Assembly: GCA_964575225.1 (NCBI GenBank)
Contig: CAZNQW010000074.1
Location: 1-16,040, forward strand
Reading direction: 5' to 3'
Length of the DNA stretch: 16,040 bases
Origin: CAZNQW01 sp964575225
GTDB lineage: Bacteria > Chloroflexota > Anaerolineae > JAAYZQ01
Shown: piece by piece, positions 1 to 5,888 of the stretch
Numbering within the stretch: position 1 is the first letter of the stretch
How the letters are laid out: every line of letters begins with the position of its first letter
Program-made: the position numbers and the translations under genes
Notes under the pieces: generated by a model
The model's database searches: none
The model's input: only the letters and a program-made list of their open reading frames with translations
What the model was told of the DNA's origin: nothing

Positions 1-46
1 TACACCCTATCCTACACTCTTTCCCTACACGACGCTCTTCCGATCT
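1..46. other. Illumina adapter sequence at contig end (artefact)
   Basis: Bases 12-46 match the 3' end of the Illumina universal/TruSeq read-1 adapter exactly, ending in the familiar GCTCTTCCGATCT. Bases 1-12 (TACACCCTATCC) match the adapter segment TACACTCTTTCC at 10 of 12 positions and look like a second, degraded copy. Genomic sequence starts at about base 47. Read on the minus strand, the adapter encodes a peptide ending GRASCRERV, a recognised sign of adapter contamination in protein databases. No gene model should extend into these bases. Confidence 0.97.
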
Positions 47-47
47 G

Positions 48-719
48 ATTGTATCGGCCACGCCCATCCCCGGCAACGAGGAGCTGGTCAACCGCACCAT
101 CAACAATCTCTTTCGCGCCGGCGCAGAGGTCTTTCACCACGAGCGGATGCAGGTGCACGTGTCGGGCCACGCCAGCCGCGAGGAGCACAAGCTGATGCTC
201 AACCTGCTGAACCCGCGTTTCTTTATCCCCATCCACGGCGAGTACCGTCACCTGGTTCACCATGCCCGCATCGCGGAGACGGTTGGCATTGCCAAAGAGA
301 ACATCTTTGTGGTCGAAAGCGGGACCGTGCTCGAATTTGGCCCCGATTGGGGAAGGGTCAACGGCCAGGTCACCGAGGGCCACGTGATGGTCGACGGCGC
401 CGGTGTGGGAGATGTGGGCCATGTGGTGTTGCGCGACCGGCGCTTGCTATCCAACGACGGGTTTGTGGTGGTCGTCATCGCCCTCGATGCCGACAGCGGC
501 GAGGTCGTCCAGGGACCCGAGATCATCACCCGGGGATTTGTCTATATCCGGGAATCGGAAGACCTGATCGAACAGGCCGCTCAGCAGGTGGTGGAGGCTT
601 TGGGACGCGGCGGACCCCGCGAGATCGCCTCGGCCAAGATCCGAGATTGCCTGGCCGATTTTCTGTACCAACAGACCAAGCGCCGGCCCATGATTCTGCC
701 GGTGGTGTTGGAAATTTGA
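48..719 (+). CDS. rnj: Ribonuclease J, 5'-truncated (C-terminal ~223 residues)
   Basis: RNase J is a metallo-beta-lactamase/beta-CASP ribonuclease with endonuclease and 5'-3' exonuclease activity, used in mRNA decay and rRNA maturation in the cytoplasm. The frame is open from base 48 and begins IVSATPIPGNEELVNR, the beta-CASP region. Family hallmarks follow in order: the SGHASREEHK motif, FFIPIHGEYRHL (the conserved HGEYR), a VDGAGVGDVG turn, VLRDRRLLS(N)DG, and a C-terminal domain with ITRGFVYIRES and a closing RRPMILPVVLEI. Full proteins are about 550 residues, so roughly the first 330, with the catalytic HxHxDH metal site, are missing. The cause is the contig edge and adapter, not a biological truncation. 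The ATG at 147 is internal. The gene converges on the PBP gene. Confidence 0.95.
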   Translation: MVSATPIPGNEELVNRTINNLFRAGAEVFHHERMQVHVSGHASREEHKLMLNLLNPRFFIPIHGEYRHLVHHARIAETVGIAKENIFVVESGTVLEFGPDWGRVNGQVTEGHVMVDGAGVGDVGHVVLRDRRLLSNDGFVVVVIALDADSGEVVQGPEIITRGFVYIRESEDLIEQAAQQVVEALGRGGPREIASAKIRDCLADFLYQQTKRRPMILPVVLEI

Positions 720-795
720 CGGGCTGAGGGCTGCAGGTGGACAAAGCCTCAAAGTAAGCAGGAAAAAGGCAGGACACGGCCCACCAGCCTCTGTC

Positions 796-846
796 ATGCC
801 CGCAAAAGCGGGCATCCAGATAAATGGGCCCCCGCTTCCGCGGGGG
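796..846. repeat. Tandem palindromic intergenic repeat (MPAKAGI type)
   Basis: Two perfect hairpins lie close together: ATGCCCGC-AAAA-GCGGGCAT (796-815) and CCCCCGC-TTCC-GCGGGGG (829-846). Translated on the plus strand, the first half gives MPAKAGIQ, the familiar false peptide of a widespread bacterial intergenic repeat. A partner copy of the second hairpin lies at 5151-5168. A T6 run at 855-860 follows, so the element may also act as a terminator for the plus-strand RNase J gene. Confidence 0.75.
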
Positions 847-850
847 CGAC

Positions 851-860
851 GGTCTTTTTT
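851..860 (+). terminator. Possible rnj terminator T-tract
   Basis: GGTCTTTTTT follows the GC-rich hairpin at 829-846 on the plus strand. The 8-base gap between stem and T-run is longer than in a classical intrinsic terminator, so this is a weak call. Position between convergent genes supports it. Confidence 0.35.
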
Positions 861-913
861 GCCCCGGCAAGGCTTCGATCCTCCAGCGAGCCCGTGCGCC
901 GATCCAATGCTTC

Positions 914-931
914 TCGAATTGTGTAATTCGA
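914..931. repeat. Perfect 18-bp inverted repeat
   Basis: TCGAATT-GTGT-AATTCGA has 7-bp perfect arms and a 4-base loop. It lies 44 bp past the PBP stop codon on the minus-strand side. It is AT-rich, unlike the surrounding GC-rich hairpins. It could be a transcript 3'-end structure or a protein-binding dyad; nothing decides between them. Confidence 0.5.
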
Positions 932-974
932 TGCGTAGAGTCAGGGCTATGCCGCGCCCACACAGATCCTCTGG

Positions 975-3900
975 CTAGAGCCGGCGCGGCCCAGCCGCCG
1001 CCCGGGGTGGGGCCTCCTCAGCGCCCAGAATAGGCTCCCGCCAGGCGACCCATTCCTCCCCGGTCGGCCACAAGGCCCCTGTTTCGTCATCCACCTTCTT
1101 TTCGTCTTCCTTGGGCTTGTGAATGACGTAGAAGCGCACCTTTTCGCTTTCTGTCTCGTTTCCGGCGGCATCAAAGGCGACAATGTGCACCAGGTGCGAC
1201 TCGGTGATCACGCTACCGCTGGCAATGACCATCATTCCATTTTCCCAGGTCTGGGTGACGGTTTTCGTATCGGGGCTCACCTCCACCCAGGTCACGATCA
1301 CCTGTTCATCGGCCCGCGAACCATCGGGCATGGTGATGGGGCGGGTCTCCATCACGGGCGCCATGCCGGGATTGGGCCGGCGGGCCTTCATCTCCAGAAC
1401 CCACTTGATGCCATAGGGCTCGACCACGCTATAATCCAGCAGTCGGTCATCCAGGTAGAACTCGACCTTGTCGATCTGGACATTGTCGCTCACATCGGCC
1501 GTCAGGTTGGCCCACTCGTCGGACTCGAGCACATAGACCCGACCCTCCCAGGGATAGCCCACGCTGGCTGTCGGCGGTGTGTTGTCCACAGTGACATAGC
1601 TGGTCGCCCGCCGAAAGTTCTGACTGTGGTCGACCACCGTAAGCTGCAAGGTGTACAGCCCATCCTTGAGCCCCCGCACGTCCCAGAACTCGAGGACGTT
1701 GTTGTCCACCTGATCATAGTGATCGCCACCGATCTGGCTCCAGGCAGAGGGGTTCAAACCCTCGCCAAACTCCAAGCGGTAAAAGTGAAAATCGCCCGAC
1801 CGAGCATTTCCGCGGATGGGCACCACGCCCTTGACGTAACCACCCAAGGTCGGACTCAACACCACCACCTCCCCCCCTTCGGGGGTGCAGCCATAGATCT
1901 CGTCCCGCTGGGTGGGCGGCTGGGGAATCCCCTGCTCTCGCACCCAGTCGGCGGCCTCGGGTGGATAGATTTCATAGACCCGCTCCTCCACCAGTTCGGG
2001 CGGGGTGCAGGCTGTGGCCAATTTGCCGCTCTGGCGGTTAACCCGCTCGACCCGGTGCACGTTGCAATATTCGGTCGGTTCGGTCCCCTCGATGAACAGG
2101 GCCCGCACCCGGTTGGGGCAATGCTCGTTGGGCAACAGGCCCGAGACCGCGCATACCTCGACGGTTTTTAAACCGGGCGGCACCGTAAAGTTTTCGACCA
2201 CCTCACCCAACAGGCGCTCGGCATAGCCTTCGTTATAGATCCGTTCCATGACATTGTGCCAGATAGGGGCGGCGCCTCGCGAGCTGGACACCCCTTCCAT
2301 GGGCGTGTTGTCGTTGTTGCCCACCCACACCCCCGTCACCAACTGGGGGGTGTAGCCGATGGTCCACACATCCCAAAAATCGGTCGTGGTACCCGTCTTG
2401 GCGGCGGCGGGCCGGCTCAGGCGCAGGGCGCTGTTGGAGCCAAAGGCCGCCGCGCGGGCATTGTTGTCCTTGAGAATGTCGGTGACCAGATAGGCTTCTT
2501 GGGGTGAAAGCTCGCGTCCATCGGCCAGGACAATGTTTCGGGATTCGGGGCTGGAATACTGCCACAACACCTCCCCGCTGGCGTCCTCCACCCGCAAGAT
2601 GGAAACCGGATCCAACTGTCGGTAGCCGGCTCGGAGGTTTTTCGCGGGCTGCCCCGTCATCACCCCGCCGTTGGCAAAGACGCTGTACGCATAGACCATA
2701 TCCAGGAGCCAGATCTCGCCTCCGCCCAGCGTCAGGCTCAGGCCATAGTAATCCAGGTCCTCATTCAGGGTATTCAAACCCATAGCATGGGCGGTGCGAA
2801 TGACATTGCCGATGCCCACCATATCCAACACCTTGACCGCCGGGATGTTGTAGGACCGGGCCAGGGCGGTGCGAAAGCTCTGAGCGCCGTGATACTTGCG
2901 GTCATAGTTCTCGGGGCAATAGGGCGGGTTGGGATAATCGTCGAAACAGGAATGGACATCCATCACCATTTCGGCGGTTGTGTGGCCCTGGTGAAAAGCC
3001 GTCACATAACTAAAGGGCTTGAAGGAGGAGCCGGGTTGCCGGGACGCCACTGCCACGTTCACATTGCCGTCGATCTCTTCACTCCAGTAGTCGATGCTGC
3101 CCACCATGGCCAAGATCTCGCCGGTGCGGGCGCGCATCACCACCACGGAGGCATTGCTGACGTCGTCGCCCGCCTCTTGCAACTTTTCCACCTGTTTGCG
3201 GGCTTCTTCCTCTGCGATGCGGTTGATGTCCAGGTCCACAGTCGTGTACACCTTGAGGCCCCCGCGATACAGGACGTCGGTCCCATACATGTCTTCCAAT
3301 TGCTTCCGCACGTACATGGAAAAGTGGGGGGCCAAAATGTCGTACCGCTTGAGCATAGAACTGTGGATGCTCAACTGCTCGGCATAAGCCGCATCGGCTT
3401 CGGTCTGGGTGATATACTCTTCGGCCACCAGCCGATCCAGGGCGATCTTTTGCCGCTTCTTGGCCTGATCGGGGTTGTCGATCGGGTTCATGGCCGGATA
3501 CTGGACGATGGGCGCCAGCATGGCGCACTCGGCCAGGTTCAGCTCATAGGCGTGTTTGCCGAAATAGACCTGAGAGGCGGCCTCGACGCCAATGGCCCAG
3601 TTCCCATAGTAGTTGGTGTTCAGGTACCATTCCAGGATCTGATCCTTGGAGTACAGGCGCGAGATTTCCAGGGCCAGGATGGCTTCCCTGATCTTGCGGG
3701 AGTACTTGATTTCGTAGCGTTCTTCCTCGGGGATGAGGATGTTCTTGATAAGCTGCACCGTGATCGAGCTGCCGCCCTGAACCTGCCCGCCTTGTAGATT
3801 CAGGAGAAAGGCGCGGGCAATCCCCATCGGGTCCACGCCCAAGTTGCTGTAGAAGGTCTTGTCCTCCAGGGCGATGGTTGCGTTGCGAAAGTGCTCGGGG

Positions 3901-4232
3901 ATCTGGTCGAGGGGCAACAAGGTGCGATCGCCCGTGCGGGGATCGATAACCTCCATCAACAACACCTGGCCCGTGCGATCATAGATCTTGGTCGTCTCAA
4001 ACTGCTCTTGGGCCGTCACAATCTCGTTGGGGTCAGGTAGGTCTTGGGCAAAGTAGCTGTACACCCCCGCCGCCGTGCCCACACCCAGCAGCAGGGTCAC
4101 CACAGCGCCCAGGAGCGTCACCGCAAGCAGGCCGCCCACAATCTGGAGGGCCATCTTGCTCCCTCCCCCTTTGGCCCGCTGGCGGACTCGCTTCCGCTGG
4201 CGCATGATATAGATCCGTTCCTCAGCGTTCAT
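975..4232 (-). CDS. Class A penicillin-binding protein (PBP1A family) with long C-terminal extension
   Basis: A bifunctional peptidoglycan synthase: it polymerises lipid II glycan and cross-links peptides outside the membrane. The 1085-residue product has a basic cytoplasmic N-terminus, one membrane anchor (about 28-60), a GT51 glycosyltransferase domain (about 80-260, with ALEDKTFYSNLGVDP holding catalytic E123, and GGSSITVQ), and a transpeptidase domain (about 320-665). The three penicillin-binding motifs are present: SSFK (S402/K405), SYN (460-462) and KTG (612-614). Residues 690-785 carry five cysteines; 790-1085 look like Ig/beta-sandwich modules (VPIRGNARSGDF, VDNTPPTASV, VHIVAFDAAGN). 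The ATG follows GGAGCTGAGGT, a good ribosome site. Comparable to mrcA/ponA products but longer than most (about 650-850 residues). Transcribed alone. Family call is certain; the role of the extension is unknown. Confidence 0.95.
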   Translation of the reverse strand: MNAEERIYIMRQRKRVRQRAKGGGSKMALQIVGGLLAVTLLGAVVTLLLGVGTAAGVYSYFAQDLPDPNEIVTAQEQFETTKIYDRTGQVLLMEVIDPRTGDRTLLPLDQIPEHFRNATIALEDKTFYSNLGVDPMGIARAFLLNLQGGQVQGGSSITVQLIKNILIPEEERYEIKYSRKIREAILALEISRLYSKDQILEWYLNTNYYGNWAIGVEAASQVYFGKHAYELNLAECAMLAPIVQYPAMNPIDNPDQAKKRQKIALDRLVAEEYITQTEADAAYAEQLSIHSSMLKRYDILAPHFSMYVRKQLEDMYGTDVLYRGGLKVYTTVDLDINRIAEEEARKQVEKLQEAGDDVSNASVVVMRARTGEILAMVGSIDYWSEEIDGNVNVAVASRQPGSSFKPFSYVTAFHQGHTTAEMVMDVHSCFDDYPNPPYCPENYDRKYHGAQSFRTALARSYNIPAVKVLDMVGIGNVIRTAHAMGLNTLNEDLDYYGLSLTLGGGEIWLLDMVYAYSVFANGGVMTGQPAKNLRAGYRQLDPVSILRVEDASGEVLWQYSSPESRNIVLADGRELSPQEAYLVTDILKDNNARAAAFGSNSALRLSRPAAAKTGTTTDFWDVWTIGYTPQLVTGVWVGNNDNTPMEGVSSSRGAAPIWHNVMERIYNEGYAERLLGEVVENFTVPPGLKTVEVCAVSGLLPNEHCPNRVRALFIEGTEPTEYCNVHRVERVNRQSGKLATACTPPELVEERVYEIYPPEAADWVREQGIPQPPTQRDEIYGCTPEGGEVVVLSPTLGGYVKGVVPIRGNARSGDFHFYRLEFGEGLNPSAWSQIGGDHYDQVDNNVLEFWDVRGLKDGLYTLQLTVVDHSQNFRRATSYVTVDNTPPTASVGYPWEGRVYVLESDEWANLTADVSDNVQIDKVEFYLDDRLLDYSVVEPYGIKWVLEMKARRPNPGMAPVMETRPITMPDGSRADEQVIVTWVEVSPDTKTVTQTWENGMMVIASGSVITESHLVHIVAFDAAGNETESEKVRFYVIHKPKEDEKKVDDETGALWPTGEEWVAWREPILGAEEAPPRAAAGPRRL

Positions 4233-4293
4233 ACCTCAGCTCCAAACTACACTTTGAAAGCTATCTTTAACCTTCCTACGACAAAGGGGCAGC

Positions 4294-4310
4294 AGATCGC
4301 CCGGCGATCT
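4294..4310. promoter_or_regulatory. 17-bp dyad in the PBP leader, possible operator
   Basis: AGATCGCC-C-GGCGATCT has 8-bp perfect arms around one central base. It sits 62 bp upstream of the PBP start and just downstream of the only promoter candidate. The size and symmetry suit a dimeric regulator, but no regulator is identified. Confidence 0.4.
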
Positions 4311-4331
4311 CTCCCCCTTCTCCACTGAACT

Positions 4332-4360
4332 ATGGTACCAGAAAACAAGGCAAAGCGCAA
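4332..4360 (-). promoter_or_regulatory. Weak candidate promoter for the PBP gene
   Basis: On the minus strand TTGCGC (4360-4355) lies 17 bp before TACCAT (4337-4332). The match to sigma70 consensus is only 3/6 and 4/6, so the call rests mainly on spacing and position. It would give a leader of about 90 nt containing the 4294-4310 dyad. Confidence 0.3.
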
Positions 4361-4424
4361 GCTAGAAACCATCACCCACCAGGGCTGTTGCATTGTCTCT
4401 TGACCGATGTGATTTGGTTGGGCT

Positions 4425-4448
4425 CCGCGCCCCGTCCTCGGGGCGCGG
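4425..4448. repeat. Hairpin inside the MITE-like element
   Basis: CCGCGCCCC-GTCCTC-GGGGCGCGG: 9-bp perfect stem and 6-base loop. Confidence 0.6.
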
Positions 4449-4467
4449 TGGTCTGCCAGGTGTGCAG

Positions 4468-4490
4468 GCCGCCCCCGAGACGGGGGCGGC
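4468..4490. repeat. GAGAC-loop hairpin, copy 1
   Basis: GCCGCCCCC-GAGAC-GGGGGCGGC forms a 9-bp stem. The core CCCCC-GAGAC-GGGGG recurs at 7706-7720, and the 10-mer GGTTGGGCTC precedes both copies (4416-4425 and 7680-7689), so the two sites share ancestry rather than just base composition. Confidence 0.65.
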
Positions 4491-4599
4491 GAGCTCCAAA
4501 CTAGATTGACTGGCCGACTTTGCAACAGCCCTACATCACCCACGCACCGGCTGCCCACCGTCCAGCGTGCGACTACCCCACGGATTCCCCTTCTCCCCC

Positions 4600-4902
4600 T
4601 TAGATGCGCCGGATGTGCTGCATCAGGCGCAACATCTGTTTGCGCCGCTCATAGTTGGCATCGGGACTCACTTCCAGTTCAGGCTCGCTCATGGGCACCG
4701 CATTCAGCAGGCGGCCCAGCGCCTCGCTGTCGGCGTACCAGTGCAACAGGCCACAAGTGGGGCAGAACCAACCGTAGGCCGTCACCTGGATCGCCTCGTG
4801 GCCCTCCCCCGACTGGGCTCCGTCCCGTGTCAGTTCGATCTTGGGCCGAAAAGGCCCCACCAGGTCTATGCCACATGCACTGCATCGCCTTGTTTCTTCC
4901 AT
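4600..4902 (-). CDS. Small zinc-ribbon protein of unknown function
   Basis: A 100-residue protein with two CxxC pairs, CSAC near residue 7 and FCPTC near residue 47, which together should bind one zinc ion. The segment AIQVTAYGWFCPTCGLLHWYAD resembles small bacterial zinc-ribbon proteins of no assigned function. The C-terminal third is charged and likely helical (YERRKQMLRLMQHIRR). There is no signal peptide or membrane segment. The start at 4902 is preferred over an upstream in-frame start at 4968 because a consensus promoter (4940-4968) lies inside that extension. It is transcribed towards the PBP gene but 367 bp and a mobile element separate them, so it is probably monocistronic. No function is proposed. 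Confidence 0.75.
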   Translation of the reverse strand: MEETRRCSACGIDLVGPFRPKIELTRDGAQSGEGHEAIQVTAYGWFCPTCGLLHWYADSEALGRLLNAVPMSEPELEVSPDANYERRKQMLRLMQHIRRI

Positions 4903-4939
4903 TTTTACATCCGTTCTTTTATTTCCAGGCTTGGGGATC

Positions 4940-4968
4940 ATTATACCCCAGGCCCGTTCAAAAGGCAA
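4940..4968 (-). promoter_or_regulatory. Promoter of the zinc-ribbon gene
   Basis: TTGCCT (4968-4963), a 17-bp spacer, then a perfect TATAAT (4945-4940) on the minus strand. The predicted start of transcription is near 4933, giving a leader of about 30 nt before the ATG at 4902. Confidence 0.7.
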
Positions 4969-5144
4969 GCAACGACCCCCATGCCCTCAGGCCCTGTCAA
5001 AGTCGCGTGCTGGCTCCAGTTGCTCCTCCAAGGAAGCACACCGCAGCTCGTAAGAGTTCCCCCTAACGTCATGCCCGCCGCGAGTACTCTCGCGCCTAAG
5101 CACCTGTGTACCCACAGGCAGCATCCATTTTGGGCCACAAGGCG

Positions 5145-5173
5145 TATGGACCCCCGCCTTCGCGGGGGTGACG
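5145..5173. repeat. Palindromic intergenic repeat (MDPRLRGGD type)
   Basis: CCCCCGC-CTTC-GCGGGGG (5151-5168) is a perfect 7-bp stem. The plus strand reads MDPRLRGGD, the known false peptide of the second half of the repeat also seen at 796-846, where the stem arms are identical. A weaker remnant of the first half (ATGCCCGCCGCGAG) lies at 5071-5084. Confidence 0.7.
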
Positions 5174-5227
5174 CGCCGGTTGCCAGGGTTGCCACTTTTT
5201 CAAAAGGACTTACACAGGGCCCTACCC

Positions 5228-5245
5228 ATGCCCTATACTGGGCAT
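5228..5245 (+). promoter_or_regulatory. Dyad ATGCCC-TATACT-GGGCAT, possible promoter/operator
   Basis: Perfect 6-bp arms enclose TATACT, a 5/6 match to a -10 box. TACACA (5211-5216) lies 17 bp upstream and matches -35 at 4/6. No gene starts downstream on this strand, so a remnant of the local palindromic repeats is an equally good reading. Confidence 0.3.
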
Positions 5246-5286
5246 CCGCGATGGGATCGGTAGGGACGCTGCGGGGGTGGCCTGTT

Positions 5287-5333
5287 GTACGGGCGGGAGT
5301 GCGTCGCAGACGACGCGCGAAACCCGCCCGTAC
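5287..5333. repeat. Nested stem-loop with 11-bp perfect outer stem
   Basis: GTACGGGCGGG (5287-5297) pairs perfectly with CCCGCCCGTAC (5323-5333). An inner stem, GCGTCG-CAGA-CGACGC (5301-5316), lies between them. It resembles intergenic GGGCGGG/CCCGCCC palindromes common in Chloroflexota and cyanobacteria. Confidence 0.65.
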
Positions 5334-5350
5334 GGTTGGGCGAAAATCAT

Positions 5351-5370
5351 GCGGGATCGCCAGATCCCGC
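5351..5370. repeat. Perfect 8-bp hairpin
   Basis: GCGGGATC-GCCA-GATCCCGC: 8-bp stem with a 4-base loop, 17 bp after the larger nested stem-loop. The two look like parts of one structured element. Confidence 0.6.
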
Positions 5371-5441
5371 GCGAACGCTCAGCAGCAATGTGGGGTTCTC
5401 GCGGGCTATACCGAGAATTGCGGACCCCTACCAGCGCCCAC

Positions 5442-5470
5442 TTGCCAGTTTGCAATGAGTCGAGTATAAT
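5442..5470 (+). promoter_or_regulatory. Near-consensus plus-strand promoter antisense to rsfS
   Basis: TTGCCA (5442-5447; 5/6 match) with a 17-bp spacer and a perfect TATAAT (5465-5470). The predicted start is near 5477. The transcript would run antisense through rsfS (stop codon at 5489-5487) and mut7-C, then in sense into the Amt-like gene at 6358. No plus-strand gene starts nearby. Confidence 0.55.
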
Positions 5471-5486
5471 GAGCGGCGTTCTACAG

Positions 5487-5831
5487 TTACTGAATTCGAA
5501 CCACCAGCCGCGCCTTTTTCCAGAGATTTTCCAGGTCATAGTAGGCGCGAAGTCCAGGGGAAAAGATGTGCACCACAACGCTGCCAAAATCCACGAGCAC
5601 CCATCCCGACTCGGGCGCCCCTTCGACGTGGAGCGGGCGGCTGCCGCTTTCGCGGGCCCTCTTTTCCACCTCGTCGACAATCGCCTGGAATTGGGGAGTG
5701 CTTTCCGCGTTGGTCAGCACAAAAAAGTCGGCCAGCAAAGATACGTCGGCCATGTCGAGCAGAACGGTATTGGAGCCAAACCGTTCCGAAATGGCGTCAA
5801 CAATCACATGAGCAAGTTCTTGTGGTTCCAG
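5487..5831 (-). CDS. rsfS: Ribosomal silencing factor RsfS, probable CTG start
   Basis: RsfS (YbeB/Iojap) binds ribosomal protein uL14 and blocks joining of the subunits, lowering translation in stationary or starved cells. The product has the family core: VIVDAISERFG, LLDMADVSLLADFFVLTNA, RPLHVEGAPESGWVLVDFGSVVVHIFSP, and YYDLENLWKKA. The only standard start that keeps this frame is GTG at 5807, but it lies 31 nt past the AAGGAGG site (5845-5839) and drops conserved N-terminal residues. Starting at CTG (5831-5829), 7 nt after that perfect ribosome site, restores LEPQELAHVIVDAI, typical of the family, giving 114 residues. An in-frame TGA two codons upstream (5837-5835) rules out a longer start. 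It lies 57 nt after mut7-C on the same strand, so the two probably share a transcript. Confidence 0.93.
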   Translation of the reverse strand: MEPQELAHVIVDAISERFGSNTVLLDMADVSLLADFFVLTNAESTPQFQAIVDEVEKRARESGSRPLHVEGAPESGWVLVDFGSVVVHIFSPGLRAYYDLENLWKKARLVVRIQ

Positions 5832-5838
5832 GGTTCAA

Positions 5839-5845
5839 CCTCCTT
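5839..5845 (-). promoter_or_regulatory. Perfect ribosome binding site of rsfS
   Basis: AAGGAGG on the minus strand is fully complementary to the 16S anti-SD core. It lies 7 nt before a CTG codon and 31 nt before the first GTG, so it decides the start in favour of CTG. Confidence 0.8.
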
Positions 5846-5888
5846 ATGATCGAACAAAATGGTTCGGGCGAGCATCCCCGACGGGCGG

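Larger units (their letters stand above)
720..974. other. Convergent spacer with palindromes, no gene
   Basis: This 255-bp gap separates two genes that point at each other. It holds a pair of adjacent hairpins (796-846), a T-run (855-860) that could help terminate RNase J transcription, and a perfect 18-bp dyad (914-931). Short open frames here read through the palindromes and resemble no protein. Confidence 0.7.
4380..4533. mobile_element. MITE-like non-coding element with inverted ends and 10-bp flanking direct repeats
   Basis: The ends AGGGCTGTTGCA (4381-4392) and TGCAACAGCCCT (4521-4532) are perfect 12-bp inverted repeats, extending to 15 of 17 matching bases. The 10-bp sequence CATCACCCAC occurs on both sides, at 4370-4379 and 4534-4543, with a single base between each copy and the inverted repeat, as expected of a target-site duplication. 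The interior is too short for a transposase and contains two strong hairpins (4425-4448 and 4468-4490). This is the structure of a miniature inverted-repeat transposable element. The parent IS family cannot be named from sequence alone. Confidence 0.75.
4233..4599. other. Spacer upstream of the PBP gene
   Basis: This 367-bp gap has no credible gene. It contains a possible weak PBP promoter (4332-4360), a 17-bp dyad (4294-4310) and a 154-bp MITE-like insertion (4380-4533). The part nearest the zinc-ribbon gene (4544-4599) shows nothing recognisable. Confidence 0.7.
4903..5486. other. Hairpin-rich spacer, no credible gene
   Basis: This 584-bp region holds the zinc-ribbon promoter, a palindromic repeat (5151-5168), a dyad around a -10-like hexamer (5228-5245), two tandem perfect hairpins (5287-5370), a third weaker one (5396-5417), and a near-consensus plus-strand promoter (5442-5470). 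Open frames spanning it read straight through the palindromes in low-complexity Arg/Gly/Pro-rich sequence and are not convincing. Confidence 0.65.

Noticed and set aside
1405..1435. TTGATG and TATAAT on the plus strand inside the PBP gene
   Set aside because: Spacer is 19 bp, the -35 is only 4/6, and the hexamer is explained by conserved coding sequence (LDYSV). No gene follows.
1119..2171. Long open frame (350 codons) on the plus strand opposite the PBP gene
   Set aside because: It is the mirror of a GC-rich coding frame, His/Gly/Val-rich with no recognisable motif. The minus strand carries an intact PBP.
2787..3797. Second long plus-strand frame opposite the PBP gene
   Set aside because: Same reason: shadow of a well-supported gene, with no domain signature or ribosome site.
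4567..5469. 300-codon plus-strand frame across the zinc-ribbon gene and the following spacer
   Set aside because: It runs antisense through a gene and then straight through perfect palindromes, with no protein-like features.
5851..5866. CGAAC-AAAATG-GTTCG dyad, similar to a Gram-positive LexA box
   Set aside because: The gap between GAAC and GTTC is 6 bases rather than 4, arms are short, and it lies between mut7-C and rsfS, neither an SOS gene.
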